Positions 23,856-32,002 of a DNA stretch of 32,002 nt are shown in pieces. Position 1 is the stretch's first letter. Every line of letters starts with the position of its first letter. The notes below the pieces were generated by a model. It was not told the DNA's origin and searched no databases. It saw nothing but the letters and a program-made list of their open reading frames with translations. The position numbers were made by a program, and so were the translations under genes. Source of the DNA: Porphyromonadaceae bacterium UBA7207 (GTDB lineage: Bacteria; Bacteroidota; Bacteroidia; Bacteroidales; Muribaculaceae). The stretch covers positions 1 through 32,002 of the forward strand of contig DKUJ01000030.1 of assembly GCA_002490635.1 (NCBI GenBank), written 5' to 3'.

Positions 23856-23895
23856 AAAAAAAAGCGAGTCCGGCATCTTGTGATGCCGGACTCGC
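23856..23895 (-). terminator. Intrinsic terminator of the LRR-protein gene
   Basis: On the minus strand a perfect 14-bp stem (arms 23882-23895 and 23864-23877) with a 4-base loop is followed directly by eight T residues (23856-23863). It is a textbook rho-independent terminator 30 bases after the stop codon. It separates the LRR gene from xth. Confidence 0.95.
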
Positions 23896-23925
23896 CGTTT
23901 ATGAGATTCGCTGAGCTATCGCTGC

Positions 23926-26900
23926 TTATTTTGCGATTTTGAGAATCTGGGTGCCTGCATTGCCGCTGGCAACCACGATGAGCACGCCTGCGGGAAGCTG
24001 GTCGGCAGAGAATGTCTCACCTGCTACGAGGCTTGCTCGGGCCACCATGAGGCCGGCAGCATCATACACGCTGAGTTCCACATCTTCGGAAGCCTGGATG
24101 GCGCCGGAAGTGTAGGCAACCATTTCGGGCTGAGCCACAACTGTGTTCACAACACCACTGCCGCCGGTGGAACCTTCGTAGTTCACAGGAGCCACGCCGT
24201 AGCCGCTTACACCGGGAACAACCATTTCAACCACTGGTTTGTCCTGGCCGAGGAGAATACGTTTGATGCCGCTGTGGTGCAAGGGGTTGTTTTCGTCGTA
24301 CTTGTCGGCCCAGTAGTATTTGCCCTTGGAGGCCTCAGCCTCGTCCTGGCCTTCCTGAGCTGCGGCTTCCTCGGGAGTGGGAGCACGGTAGCACCAGTAC
24401 ATGTATTTGCCTTCTGCGTCGAATGCGAACTGCGAGATGCCCACATGTTCATTTGTGCCATGGCCTTCGTATTTCACGGGGCTGCCGTCGATGAGCACGG
24501 GATTGAGTTCGCCGAATGTGCTGGGATCGGGGTTGGCTTCAACATCGGCAAGGTTCACACGGTAGAGACCGGCCTTGTAGTTGTTGTCGCGCATCTTCTC
24601 GATGTAGATGTAGAGATGGCCGTTGGCTTCGTCGATATTGAATGTAGTGAAGATGGGCTCGAGGGTTGTGAACAGTGCGGGTTCATCAGGCTTGGAACCC
24701 TTTTCATTCTCTCCGGCACCTGTGCCCACGTGCTTTGAGCGGAAGCGGAAGATACCGTTGCCGTTGTATTTCATACCTACCCAATAGAGGGGCTCGTCGA
24801 CACCGTTTGCGTCCTTAACCTTTGTGATGGCGAAACCGCTCTTGATACAGCCGTAGCTCCAGGGCGCACCATAGAAGTACATCCAGTTGTTTTCCATCCA
24901 CGAGGGATAGTTCTGAGGAAGAGCGATTGCGGAAGCGGGAATTATGCGGATGCAGACGTTGCGGTCGTTCACATAGAGGTCTTCGCCATAGATGTAGAGG
25001 CCGAAAGGATCTTTATATGCGTTGTTGCCGGTGTTGTCCAGCACGACAGCCTGGAATGTCTGACCGCCCACTTTGGAGATGTAGAAGAGTTTGCCGTCGC
25101 CGTCGGTTGCACCGGTGGCGCTGTACACGAACTTGCGGCCTGCGCTGGCACCATAGATACGGTTGGAGTATTCCAGAAGCTGGAATGTGTGGGGAATGCC
25201 GCCGACATCGTAAGTGTCGGTCATGCCGTCGGAATATACACAGTGGAGCATGTCGTCGTCGCCAGCGTAGTAGAGACCTGCGGGCATGCCCATGTCAGCG
25301 CCGCCGGCAACGAGGTTAGCGTCGCCCACGATATTGAGGTTCTTCCATCCGTCAGCTGCTTTGTATGTGTCGACAAGAGATGCGGGAACTGTGGCGGTGA
25401 TGCCGCAGTCGGCGGTGAAAACGCCTTCTGCCATTGCCGGCGGGAAGGTGGACGCCACTTCGAGATCGGTGATGCCGCTGCCTGCGAAGCAGTTTGCTTC
25501 GAGGATGGCAAGGCTTGCACCGAGTCTGAGCGATTTAAGAGCGGTAGCGCCGTTGAAAGCATCCTGCTTTACCACAGTAACCACTTCGGGAAGATTGACT
25601 TTGTTCAGGGCTTTACTGCCGGCAACAACGCCGAAAGGAATTTCGGGGGTGGCGAGTGTGATTTCGGTGAGCGCAGGACATTGGGAAGTCACATAACGGC
25701 CGATGGAGCCGGTGAGGCTCATACGGACAATGCTGGTTCCGAAGAATGCGTAATCGCCATAAACCACAGCTTTTGGAAGTGTGATTTCGGTGAGGTTCCT
25801 GCAGTTGTAGAATGCATAGGGTGCCACTTCGAGGAAGTCGCCGCTGAATGTTGTCGCAGCTGCGGCAGGTGCATGCACCAGAATGCGGCTGAGGTCTTTG
25901 CTGGCGATATAGTCGCCTGTGGGTGCTGTGTAGTTCTCATTCTCGGCAGCTACCTCGAACTTGGCGACAGCCGGGCAGGACATAACCACACCGTCGCCGA
26001 TAGTGGTTGTGGTGGAGGGAACAGCCAGCTCGGTAAGACCTGCAATATTGGCAAATGCCTGTGCGCCGATACGTTTGAGACCTTCGGGAAGGACAAGACG
26101 TCCGCTGAGGCCGGTGCCGGAGAAAGCCATTTCGCTGATATAGGTCAGAGTGGCGGGGAAGTTGATTTCGCTGACTGCGGAGTTCTGGAAAGCGAGAGCG
26201 TCGATTCCTTCAACGGCGCTGCCCAGAGTTACCTTGCGCAGTTTCTTGGTGTTGGCGAAGAGGGTCGAGGAAATTGTGGTGAGACCTTCGGGAAGAGTGA
26301 TTTCCTCGATGGCGGTATTTGCGAACACACCGGTGCCAAGGGCTTTCACATCGCTCTCGAAAACAACGGTTTTCAGGGCGGGGCAGTTCTCGAAATAGCT
26401 GGCGTTCAGTTCTGTCACGCTTCCGCCGAGAACCACTTTCTCAAGAGCAGGAGCTCCGCGGAAAGGCTTGTCGGCCATGGCTGTGGCCTTGGCCGGATCG
26501 ATGGCGTGATAGATATACAGCTCGCGCAGCGCGCTGGTGCCGCCATCGACAAAGGCGTTGGCGTTCATGTCGAGCAGTCCGTCGCCGTCGAGGATTGTGA
26601 GTTTAGTCAGCGCGGTGCAGCCTTTGAGGAAGGAGCCGGGAATCTGGGTGATGCCGCCGGGGATTGTTATCTCTGTAAGCGAAGTACAGTTGGTGAACAT
26701 GTTCTGCTGCAGCTTTGCGATACCGGTGGAAAGAGTGACCGATGCAAGCTGGGTGCAATCCTGGAACGAACCGAGACCAACCTTGGTGATGGTGTTGGGC
26801 ATTACCACCGAGGTCACAGGCTCGCCCTTGAATGCCTGGCTGCCGAGTTCAGCAACGGTGTAGGTCTTGCCTTTGTATTCGATGTTCTCGGGAAGTACGA

Positions 26901-27102
26901 TATCGCCGCTGTAGTGTTCGGGAAGTGTTCCGTTTTCGGGAACCGGCTTCTTCTTGGCAGTAAGACACTGAACAGCAAGCCGATTACCGGATGCCTTGTA
27001 GACAATGCCCTCGTGAAGGAAGGTCTGTGCCGACATGCCCAGGCCAAAAAGCATGAGCATCCCTGCGGCAAGAGCCGTCCGCTTGGAAGTAAAGTTGTAC
27101 AT
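23926..27102 (-). CDS. Secreted BspA-like leucine-rich-repeat protein with T9SS-like sorting domain
   Basis: The 1058-residue protein has a signal peptide (residues 1-25, cleavage likely after MSA). About 500 residues of BspA-type LRR_5 repeats follow (consensus-like units such as L-x-x-I-x-L-P-x-x-V-x-x-I-G-x-x-A-F). A middle region (about 590-970), rich in aromatic and Gly residues, resembles a beta-propeller. The C-terminal domain of about 75 residues contains ELSVYDAAGLMVAR and ends QLPAGVLIVVASGNAGTQILKIAK. That last part fits the type A sorting signal of type IX secretion cargo. Related LRR_5 proteins bind host matrix proteins or other cells, but ligands here are unknown. It is transcribed alone from 27204-27235. 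Confidence 0.88.
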   Translation of the reverse strand: MYNFTSKRTALAAGMLMLFGLGMSAQTFLHEGIVYKASGNRLAVQCLTAKKKPVPENGTLPEHYSGDIVLPENIEYKGKTYTVAELGSQAFKGEPVTSVVMPNTITKVGLGSFQDCTQLASVTLSTGIAKLQQNMFTNCTSLTEITIPGGITQIPGSFLKGCTALTKLTILDGDGLLDMNANAFVDGGTSALRELYIYHAIDPAKATAMADKPFRGAPALEKVVLGGSVTELNASYFENCPALKTVVFESDVKALGTGVFANTAIEEITLPEGLTTISSTLFANTKKLRKVTLGSAVEGIDALAFQNSAVSEINFPATLTYISEMAFSGTGLSGRLVLPEGLKRIGAQAFANIAGLTELAVPSTTTTIGDGVVMSCPAVAKFEVAAENENYTAPTGDYIASKDLSRILVHAPAAAATTFSGDFLEVAPYAFYNCRNLTEITLPKAVVYGDYAFFGTSIVRMSLTGSIGRYVTSQCPALTEITLATPEIPFGVVAGSKALNKVNLPEVVTVVKQDAFNGATALKSLRLGASLAILEANCFAGSGITDLEVASTFPPAMAEGVFTADCGITATVPASLVDTYKAADGWKNLNIVGDANLVAGGADMGMPAGLYYAGDDDMLHCVYSDGMTDTYDVGGIPHTFQLLEYSNRIYGASAGRKFVYSATGATDGDGKLFYISKVGGQTFQAVVLDNTGNNAYKDPFGLYIYGEDLYVNDRNVCIRIIPASAIALPQNYPSWMENNWMYFYGAPWSYGCIKSGFAITKVKDANGVDEPLYWVGMKYNGNGIFRFRSKHVGTGAGENEKGSKPDEPALFTTLEPIFTTFNIDEANGHLYIYIEKMRDNNYKAGLYRVNLADVEANPDPSTFGELNPVLIDGSPVKYEGHGTNEHVGISQFAFDAEGKYMYWCYRAPTPEEAAAQEGQDEAEASKGKYYWADKYDENNPLHHSGIKRILLGQDKPVVEMVVPGVSGYGVAPVNYEGSTGGSGVVNTVVAQPEMVAYTSGAIQASEDVELSVYDAAGLMVARASLVAGETFSADQLPAGVLIVVASGNAGTQILKIAK

Positions 27103-27203
27103 GGATATGATAATTATGGTTTTGGAGTTTCCTGGTTTAAGATAAGGTTGTTTTTAAGATATGTTGTAAGTGCCGCCATGGTACCCCACGGCAAGATTGT
27201 CGG

Positions 27204-27235
27204 CAAATTTAAGCATTATTATCTTGTGCGGCAAA
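27204..27235 (-). promoter_or_regulatory. Promoter of the LRR/T9SS-cargo gene
   Basis: Minus-strand TTTG (27232-27235), a 20-base spacer and TAAATTTG (27204-27211) match the Bacteroidota consensus. The leader to the ATG at 27102 is about 95 bases. It is divergent from the glycosyltransferase promoter, with about 60 bases between the two. Confidence 0.8.
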
Positions 27236-27293
27236 TATTTTTTCACGCCTGACGGCATTCTGCGGGCGTTTAACAATTGGCTCAGGAATAATT

Positions 27294-27325
27294 TTTGACA
27301 TTGATAAATGTTTTGTGTAATTTTG
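27294..27325 (+). promoter_or_regulatory. Promoter of the glycosyltransferase-porX operon
   Basis: TTTG (27294-27297), a 20-base spacer and TAATTTTG (27318-27325) match the consensus exactly. An upstream in-frame ATG (27295) lies inside it, so translation must begin at 27367. Confidence 0.85.
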
Positions 27326-27366
27326 TGATAACAAAAGCGGCATATTATTCCGCAGGCATACCAATT

Positions 27367-28407
27367 ATGCATGTAGTTCACCTGATATACCAGATGGAAG
27401 TAGGCGGAGCCGAAACCATGCTCGTGGATGTAATCAACGAGCAGGTTGCCAACGGCCTGGAAGTATCGCTCATTGTAGTCAACAGTGGCGTGAACCGGGA
27501 ACTCGTCTCACGTATCCGCCCCGAGGCACAAATAGTGTGCATGCAACGCCGCCAGGGCAGCATGCCGCTGCTCATGATGCTGCGGCTCAATATCCTGCTG
27601 GCGCGCATGCGCCCCGACATAATCCACGCCCACCATTATAAATTCTGCCGGCTTGTGCGCTGGCGCCGAAGCCGCTTGCTGTATACCGTTCACGATATGG
27701 GCGTTCCCATGATTTACTCGGCAGGAGTGTCCATGGTAGCAATAACCGACGCTGTGGCGGAAGATGTGCGCCAACGGCTGCCAGGAGCAAAGGTGACAAC
27801 AATAACCAACGGCATACGCACCGCCGACATAACACGCAGGACACAGCGTGGTGCCGGGACGCCGTTCCGTATTGTACAGGTGGCAAGACTCCTTGCATCG
27901 AAAAAGGGTCAGGACATACTTATCGAGGCTCTGGCCATGCTGAGCCAGCGGGGTGTGGATAATGTCGAGGTCGATTTCATAGGCAACGGCCCCGACCTCG
28001 AAGAACTGCAGGGCAAGGCTCGACAACTCGGTGTCGACGGCCGTGTGCGCTTTCTGGGACTGCGCGACCGCGAATACATCTATGCCCGCCTTGCCGACTA
28101 CGACCTCATGTGCCATCCGTCCCGCTACGAAGGTTTCGGGCTGACCATCGCCGAAGCAATGGCGGCAGGGCTTCCTCTGGCGCTCACCGCCGGAGACGGC
28201 CCCTGGGAAGTGGCCGCCCATGGCAGGCTGTGCGCATCATTCGCCAACGGCGACTCCGCAGCCTGCGCCGATGCAGTGTCGAGAGTTATTTCCGACTACG
28301 ACAGCGCCCTGGCACGTGCCGCCGAAGCCTTGAAATATGTCGCCCGCTTCGACATCGCCGCCATGGTGGCCAACTACAATTCTTTCTATAAAAATTTAAT
28401 ATCATAA
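27367..28407 (+). CDS. GT4-type glycosyltransferase
   Basis: The 346-residue GT-B protein starts MHVVHLIYQMEVGGAETML, the typical acceptor-side opening of family GT4. The donor-site region follows: FRIVQVARLLASKKGQDILIEAL, then the E-x7-E motif in SRYEGFGLTIAEAMAAGLPLALT (about 250-272). It transfers a sugar from a nucleotide donor to a glycan or lipid acceptor; neither can be predicted. The next gene encodes a CpsB-type phosphatase, which suggests surface polysaccharide. Its stop overlaps that gene's start (TAATG, 28405-28409). It is first in a six-gene overlapping operon. Confidence 0.93.
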   Translation: MHVVHLIYQMEVGGAETMLVDVINEQVANGLEVSLIVVNSGVNRELVSRIRPEAQIVCMQRRQGSMPLLMMLRLNILLARMRPDIIHAHHYKFCRLVRWRRSRLLYTVHDMGVPMIYSAGVSMVAITDAVAEDVRQRLPGAKVTTITNGIRTADITRRTQRGAGTPFRIVQVARLLASKKGQDILIEALAMLSQRGVDNVEVDFIGNGPDLEELQGKARQLGVDGRVRFLGLRDREYIYARLADYDLMCHPSRYEGFGLTIAEAMAAGLPLALTAGDGPWEVAAHGRLCASFANGDSAACADAVSRVISDYDSALARAAEALKYVARFDIAAMVANYNSFYKNLIS

Positions 28408-29153
28408 TGTTCAATCTCTTCCGCAGCAAACATAAAGAACCCGCCAGTCTTTGTTTCTCCACCGATATCCATTGCCATATTGTACCGGGCATCGACGACG
28501 GCGCCCCCGACGCAGCAACCTCCGCCGACCTTGTGGAGCGCATGCAGAGCTGGGGTATCAGCCGCATCATAGCCTCGCCACATGTAACACAATATACATT
28601 CGAGAACACCCCTCAGACCATCGGTCCGGCTCTGGCACAGCTACAGGAAGAACTGAAAAGCCGTGGCAACGACATTGAGGTGAGCCATGCGGCGGAATAC
28701 CGCATCGACGACCTTTTTCTGGAACATCTCGGCAAAATGGAACTCATGCCACTGCCAGGCGACTTCCTGCTTATCGAGAACGCATTCATGCAGGAACCGT
28801 GGAATCTCGACCAACTCGTTTTCGACCTGCAGGTAAAGGGCTTCCGTCCCATTCTGGCACACCCCGAGCGCTACCGCTATTATTATATGAAAAAGAACCG
28901 CTACCAGGAACTCCACAACGCGGGACTTCTCTTTCAGATAAATCTCCTCAGCCTTGCCAAATCATACGGCAAGGAAGAGTGCAAAATCGCCGAATACCTT
29001 ATCGCCAACGGACTGGTGGACTTCGTGGGAACCGACCTGCACCGTAAATCCCAGGCCGACACCATCGACAGCTACCTCAGAACGCCGGACGCCCACAAAC
29101 ACATGGACGACCTGCGCGGCAACCTGCTTAACGACAAAGTTGTCAAGCAATGA
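28407..29153 (+). CDS. CpsB/YwqE-like tyrosine-protein phosphatase (PHP domain)
   Basis: The 248-residue protein is a metal-dependent phosphatase of the PHP fold. Metal ligands are seen in DIHCHIVPGIDDG (Asp20, His22, His24), SPHVT, AAEYRID, ILAHPERYRYY and GTDLHRK near residue 215. Relatives dephosphorylate the tyrosine kinase that controls capsule or exopolysaccharide chain length. No such kinase (Wzc-like) is in the window. It follows the glycosyltransferase with a one-base overlap and overlaps porX by four bases (ATGA, 29150-29153). Confidence 0.92.
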   Translation: MFNLFRSKHKEPASLCFSTDIHCHIVPGIDDGAPDAATSADLVERMQSWGISRIIASPHVTQYTFENTPQTIGPALAQLQEELKSRGNDIEVSHAAEYRIDDLFLEHLGKMELMPLPGDFLLIENAFMQEPWNLDQLVFDLQVKGFRPILAHPERYRYYYMKKNRYQELHNAGLLFQINLLSLAKSYGKEECKIAEYLIANGLVDFVGTDLHRKSQADTIDSYLRTPDAHKHMDDLRGNLLNDKVVKQ

Positions 29154-30697
29154 AACCGCAAAGAATCCTGTGGGCCGACGACGAAATAGATCTTCTGAAG
29201 CCACATATAATGTTCCTGCGGAACCGCGGCTACGACCTCCAGACAGCCAACAACGGCCGCGACGCTCTGGAAACGGCAATGGCAGAACCTTTCGACCTGA
29301 TTATCCTCGACGAGAACATGCCGGGGTTGACCGGACTTGAAACCCTGGCTCTGATAAAGCAGAAACGTCCGCACACGCCGGTGATAATGATCACCAAAAG
29401 CGAAGAGGAAAACATCATGGATCAGGCTGTGGGCAGCAAGATTGCCGACTACCTCATAAAGCCTGTCAATCCAAACCAGATTCTTATAGCCATAAAGAAG
29501 CATCTGCATTCCGAGCGGCTTGTGGCCGAGAAAACCTCGCGCGACTACCGCGAGGAGTTCGCCGACCTCTCGACGGCAATAAACAATGCCGCCAGCATCG
29601 ACGACTGGTACAGCCTCTACGACCGCCTGGTGTTCCGCGAGCTTGAACTCGCCAACGCCGGCACAAACATGGACGACCTCCTGGCAACCCAGCGTCGCGA
29701 GGCCAACAGCGAATTTTTCAAATGGGTGCGCCGCAACTATCAGGGTTGGCTCGAATCCGAAGCCGGCAATCATCCGCTGCTGAGCCACCGCATATTCCCC
29801 GAAGTGGTTTTTCCGATGCTCGACGCCGGCGAGAAGACCGTGTTCGTGCTCATCGACAATTTCCGGCTGGACCAGTGGCGCACGATAAAACCGCTGCTGG
29901 CCGAATATTTCGATTTCGACGAAAGCCTCTACACCACCATTCTGCCCACAGCAACGCAGTATGCCCGCAACGCGATATTTTCGGGTCTTATGCCGGTGCA
30001 GATTCAGAAAATGTTTCCCGACCTGTGGGTCGACGAGGACGAAGAGGAAGGCAAGAACATCAACGAAAGCCCTCTCATAGCCACACAGCTGGAGAGGTAC
30101 CGCCGCAAAGACCGTTTCAGCTACCATAAAATCAACGACAACGCCGCCGGCGAGAAGCTCCTGCGGGAATTCCAGCGTCTGGAATCCGACAACCTTTCGG
30201 TGATTATCTTCAACTTCATCGACATGCTGTCGCATGCGCGCACCGAAAGCCGCATGATCCGCGAACTGGCTGCAACCGATGCCGCCTACCGCTCGCTGTC
30301 GGAATCGTGGTTCCGCCATTCCTCGGCTTTCGAGATATTCCGCCGTATTGCAGAAAAAGGATGGAAAGTGGTGCTCACCACCGACCACGGCACAATACGC
30401 GTGGAACACCCGGTGAAAGTCGTTGGTGATAAAAACACCAACACCAACCTGCGGTACAAATTAGGCAAGAATCTGGCATACAACTCAAAACAGGTCTATG
30501 AAATCAAGACTCCCGAACGCTATGGCCTGCCCTGCCCCAACGTGTCCACGACATACATCTTCGCAGGACCCGACGATTTCTTCGCCTATCCCAACAACTA
30601 TAAACATTACGTGCAGTACTACAGCGGCACCTTCCAGCACGGGGGCATATCCATGGAAGAAATGCTTGTCCCACTCATCAAACTGAATCCGAAATGA
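29150..30697 (+). CDS. porX: PorX: response regulator with PglZ phosphodiesterase-type domain
   Basis: The 515-residue protein has a CheY-like receiver domain (about 1-120) with Asp10/Asp11, phospho-acceptor Asp54 in LDENMPG, Thr82 and Lys104. A helical linker follows, then a PglZ alkaline-phosphatase-superfamily domain (about 210-515). In the PglZ domain VFVLIDNFRLDQW, TTILPTATQYAR (Thr267/Thr269 are nucleophile candidates), NFIDMLSHA and LTTDHGT are the zinc-site motifs. In Porphyromonas gingivalis PorX is a regulator of type IX secretion, and its PglZ domain has phosphodiesterase activity. The receiver-PglZ fusion is diagnostic. No PorY-like histidine kinase is encoded here. It overlaps both neighbours by 4 bases. 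Confidence 0.95.
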   Translation: MKPQRILWADDEIDLLKPHIMFLRNRGYDLQTANNGRDALETAMAEPFDLIILDENMPGLTGLETLALIKQKRPHTPVIMITKSEEENIMDQAVGSKIADYLIKPVNPNQILIAIKKHLHSERLVAEKTSRDYREEFADLSTAINNAASIDDWYSLYDRLVFRELELANAGTNMDDLLATQRREANSEFFKWVRRNYQGWLESEAGNHPLLSHRIFPEVVFPMLDAGEKTVFVLIDNFRLDQWRTIKPLLAEYFDFDESLYTTILPTATQYARNAIFSGLMPVQIQKMFPDLWVDEDEEEGKNINESPLIATQLERYRRKDRFSYHKINDNAAGEKLLREFQRLESDNLSVIIFNFIDMLSHARTESRMIRELAATDAAYRSLSESWFRHSSAFEIFRRIAEKGWKVVLTTDHGTIRVEHPVKVVGDKNTNTNLRYKLGKNLAYNSKQVYEIKTPERYGLPCPNVSTTYIFAGPDDFFAYPNNYKHYVQYYSGTFQHGGISMEEMLVPLIKLNPK

Positions 30698-31119
30698 AAA
30701 CCATCAGAGTAGCCAATCTCGAAGAACTGCCCGCCGCCGCCCGCGAATTCGCCGCAGGCATGGGCGACAACACCGTATTTGCCTTCTACGGCGATATGGG
30801 CGCCGGCAAGACAACTTTCATCAACGCCCTTTGCGAAGTCCTTGGCGTGGATTCGGCCGAAACGGCATCGCCCACCTTCGCACTGATCAACGAATACCGT
30901 TCCGAAACGACAGCCGAACTAATCTACCACTTCGACTTCTACCGCGTGGAAAGCCTTGAGGAAGCACTCGAAATCGGAATAGAGGATTATTTCGACTCCG
31001 GTGCCGTATGCCTCATCGAATGGCCCGAGCGCATCGCCGCCGCCTTGCCCGCCGATACCGTAACTGTGCGAATCGAAGTGGCCGACGACGATAGCCGCAC
31101 CATCACCGTAAGCGAGTGA
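30694..31119 (+). CDS. tsaE: tRNA threonylcarbamoyladenosine biosynthesis ATPase TsaE
   Basis: TsaE works with TsaB and TsaD to make t6A37 on ANN-decoding tRNAs. The 141-residue protein has Walker A GDMGAGKTT (33-41), the switch segment ETASPTFALINEY, YHFDFYRVES, and CLIEWPERI near the C-terminus, all typical. Length is normal. The start overlaps the porX stop (ATGA, 30694-30697), and its stop overlaps the birA GTG start. TsaB and TsaD are not in the window. Confidence 0.96.
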   Translation: MKTIRVANLEELPAAAREFAAGMGDNTVFAFYGDMGAGKTTFINALCEVLGVDSAETASPTFALINEYRSETTAELIYHFDFYRVESLEEALEIGIEDYFDSGAVCLIEWPERIAAALPADTVTVRIEVADDDSRTITVSE

Positions 31120-31856
31120 GTCCGATTATAGAAATATTGTCCGAGTGCACTTCGACAAGTGCCGTCCTTGCATCGCGGACCGATGCACCCACCGGCACTG
31201 TCGTTGCCGCGCACACACAAAGCGCAGGCCGCGGCCAGCGCGGCAACACCTGGGAATCCGAACCAGGTGCCAACCTCACATTCTCCATTCTGCTGCGGCC
31301 GGAATCCATTCCGGCCGCACGCCAGTTCGAACTGTCGATGCTCGTCGCACTGGCTGTGGCGCGGACCGTGCGGAGCGAACTTGCCGATACACCCCATGCA
31401 TCGGAGGTTGCCGTGAAATGGCCCAACGACATCTATGTCGGAAACCGCAAAATCGCCGGCATCCTCATCGAGAATGCGCTATGCGGCCCGAGCATAGGCC
31501 ACAGCATTGCCGGCGTGGGTTTGAATGTGAACCAGACCGTGTTCCTTTCCGAAGCTCCGAATCCTGTCTCCCTGGCCAATATCGACGGTCGCAGGCGGCA
31601 GCTCAGTCCCCTGCTCTACCGCCTCTGCCATGAAATTCTCCACGCTGTGGAAAACTACAACGCCGCCGACGGGCAGGCCGCGGCATTAAGAGATGAATAT
31701 CTGAGCCTGATGTGGCGTCGCGACGGCGTCCATCCCTTCCGCGAACCAGGAGGCGACATATTCGAAGCCGCAATAGAAACGGTACTTCCCGACGGGCGTC
31801 TGTGCCTGTCCAATGGCAAAGCGTATGCCTTCAAGGAAATAATTGCTGTGCTATGA
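31116..31856 (+). CDS. birA: Biotin--[acetyl-CoA-carboxylase] ligase, catalytic domain only
   Basis: The enzyme makes biotinyl-5'-AMP and attaches biotin to biotin carboxyl carrier proteins. The 246-residue protein starts directly with the catalytic domain. It shows GRGQRGN (38-44, adenylate loop), VKWPNDIYV with KWPND at 101-105, and KIAGILIE (112-119), followed by the small SH3-like C-terminal domain. It lacks the N-terminal winged helix of E. coli BirA, so it is unlikely to be a repressor. The start is GTG, fixed by the GTGA overlap with tsaE (31116-31119). Confidence 0.93.
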   Translation: MSPIIEILSECTSTSAVLASRTDAPTGTVVAAHTQSAGRGQRGNTWESEPGANLTFSILLRPESIPAARQFELSMLVALAVARTVRSELADTPHASEVAVKWPNDIYVGNRKIAGILIENALCGPSIGHSIAGVGLNVNQTVFLSEAPNPVSLANIDGRRRQLSPLLYRLCHEILHAVENYNAADGQAAALRDEYLSLMWRRDGVHPFREPGGDIFEAAIETVLPDGRLCLSNGKAYAFKEIIAVL

Positions 31857-31993
31857 TTGCAAGAATCCTCGCGGCCATAAGCCTGTCGGCAACGATTATT
31901 ATGGGAGCAGCAGATACCGCCGCACAAGATTACAAGGAACTGCCTGCCGGCAAAACGGCAGAAGGCGACAGCTATTTCGGGATACTCAGTTAA
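31853..31993 (+). CDS. Short exported protein, or broken 5' end of a longer gene
   Basis: The ATG overlaps the birA stop (ATGA, 31853-31856), continuing the chain of overlaps in the operon, and encodes a clear signal-peptide-like N-terminus (residues 1-24, cleavage likely after DTAAQ or nearby). The reading frame stops at residue 46 (TAA 31991-31993), nine bases before the window ends. It may be a real mini-protein. Alternatively, a longer exported protein may be interrupted by a frameshift near the GGG at 31979-31981, since both other frames stay open to the end. I do not recognise it. Confidence 0.45.
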   Translation: MIARILAAISLSATIIMGAADTAAQDYKELPAGKTAEGDSYFGILS

Positions 31994-32002
31994 TCGCCAA
32001 CT

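Noticed and set aside
25189..27252. A 687-residue open frame on the plus strand, Gly/Cys/His-rich
   Set aside because: It is the antisense shadow of the repetitive LRR gene; repeated codons on the minus strand keep the opposite frame open.
29150..30697. PglZ domain as evidence of a BREX or Pgl phage-defence system
   Set aside because: The PglZ domain is fused to a receiver domain (PorX architecture), and no BrxC, PglX or other BREX gene is present.

Overview
The window is a gene-dense bacterial chromosome segment, about 32 kb and GC-rich for its phylum. It almost certainly comes from the order Bacteroidales, and gene style suggests a gut Muribaculaceae-like organism (the family is an inference). 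Three things support this. Promoters follow the Bacteroidota pattern TTTG/TTG, 19-21 bases, TAnnTTTG. Shine-Dalgarno sequences are mostly absent. The window also encodes PorX, the type IX secretion (T9SS) response regulator, and a BspA-like leucine-rich-repeat protein with a T9SS-like sorting tail. Most genes are housekeeping. I see no rRNA, tRNA, CRISPR array, prophage or complete transposon.

Layout. 122-4636 (minus): a tightly coupled operon panC-panD-ffh-folD-capA (pantothenate synthesis, signal recognition particle, folate C1 metabolism, a CapA-like phosphatase). 4637-4989: back-to-back panC and recR promoters, with a 223-bp MITE-like element inserted in the recR leader. 4990-6789 (plus): recR, a GNAT acetyltransferase and efp, ending at a 66-bp perfect palindrome shared with a convergent small gene (6870-7067, minus). 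7389-11783 (plus): ECF sigma factor, FtsX/LolE-type permease, rsfS, ftsH and a terminator. 11853-13067 (plus): a SAM methyltransferase with a THUMP-like tail. 13054-18543 (minus): operon of a Yip1-like membrane protein, smpB, mutS2, two half-size chromate transporters and an ATP-grasp ligase. 18718-19932 (plus): purT, overlapping at its 3' end the minus-strand group aminotransferase, polyprenyl synthase and tatD (19889-22880). 22918-23058: two tandem hairpin repeats, each carrying a complete promoter. 23062-23817 (minus): xth. 23926-27102 (minus): the large LRR/T9SS-cargo protein, with a strong terminator. 27367-31993 (plus): a fully overlapping operon of glycosyltransferase, CpsB-like phosphatase, porX, tsaE, birA and a short exported ORF at the window edge.

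How genes work together. PanC and PanD supply pantothenate for CoA. Ffh, SmpB, EF-P, RsfS, TsaE, FtsH and the sigma factor serve translation, membrane targeting and proteostasis. RecR, MutS2, Xth and possibly TatD serve DNA maintenance. The right-hand operon couples surface-polysaccharide-type functions (glycosyltransferase, PHP-type phosphatase) to PorX. The neighbouring divergent LRR protein looks like a T9SS cargo, which makes 23.9-30.7 kb the most biologically suggestive part of the window. The features that gene annotation does not explain are the MITE in the recR leader, the promoter-bearing tandem repeats, and the perfect 66-bp palindrome.
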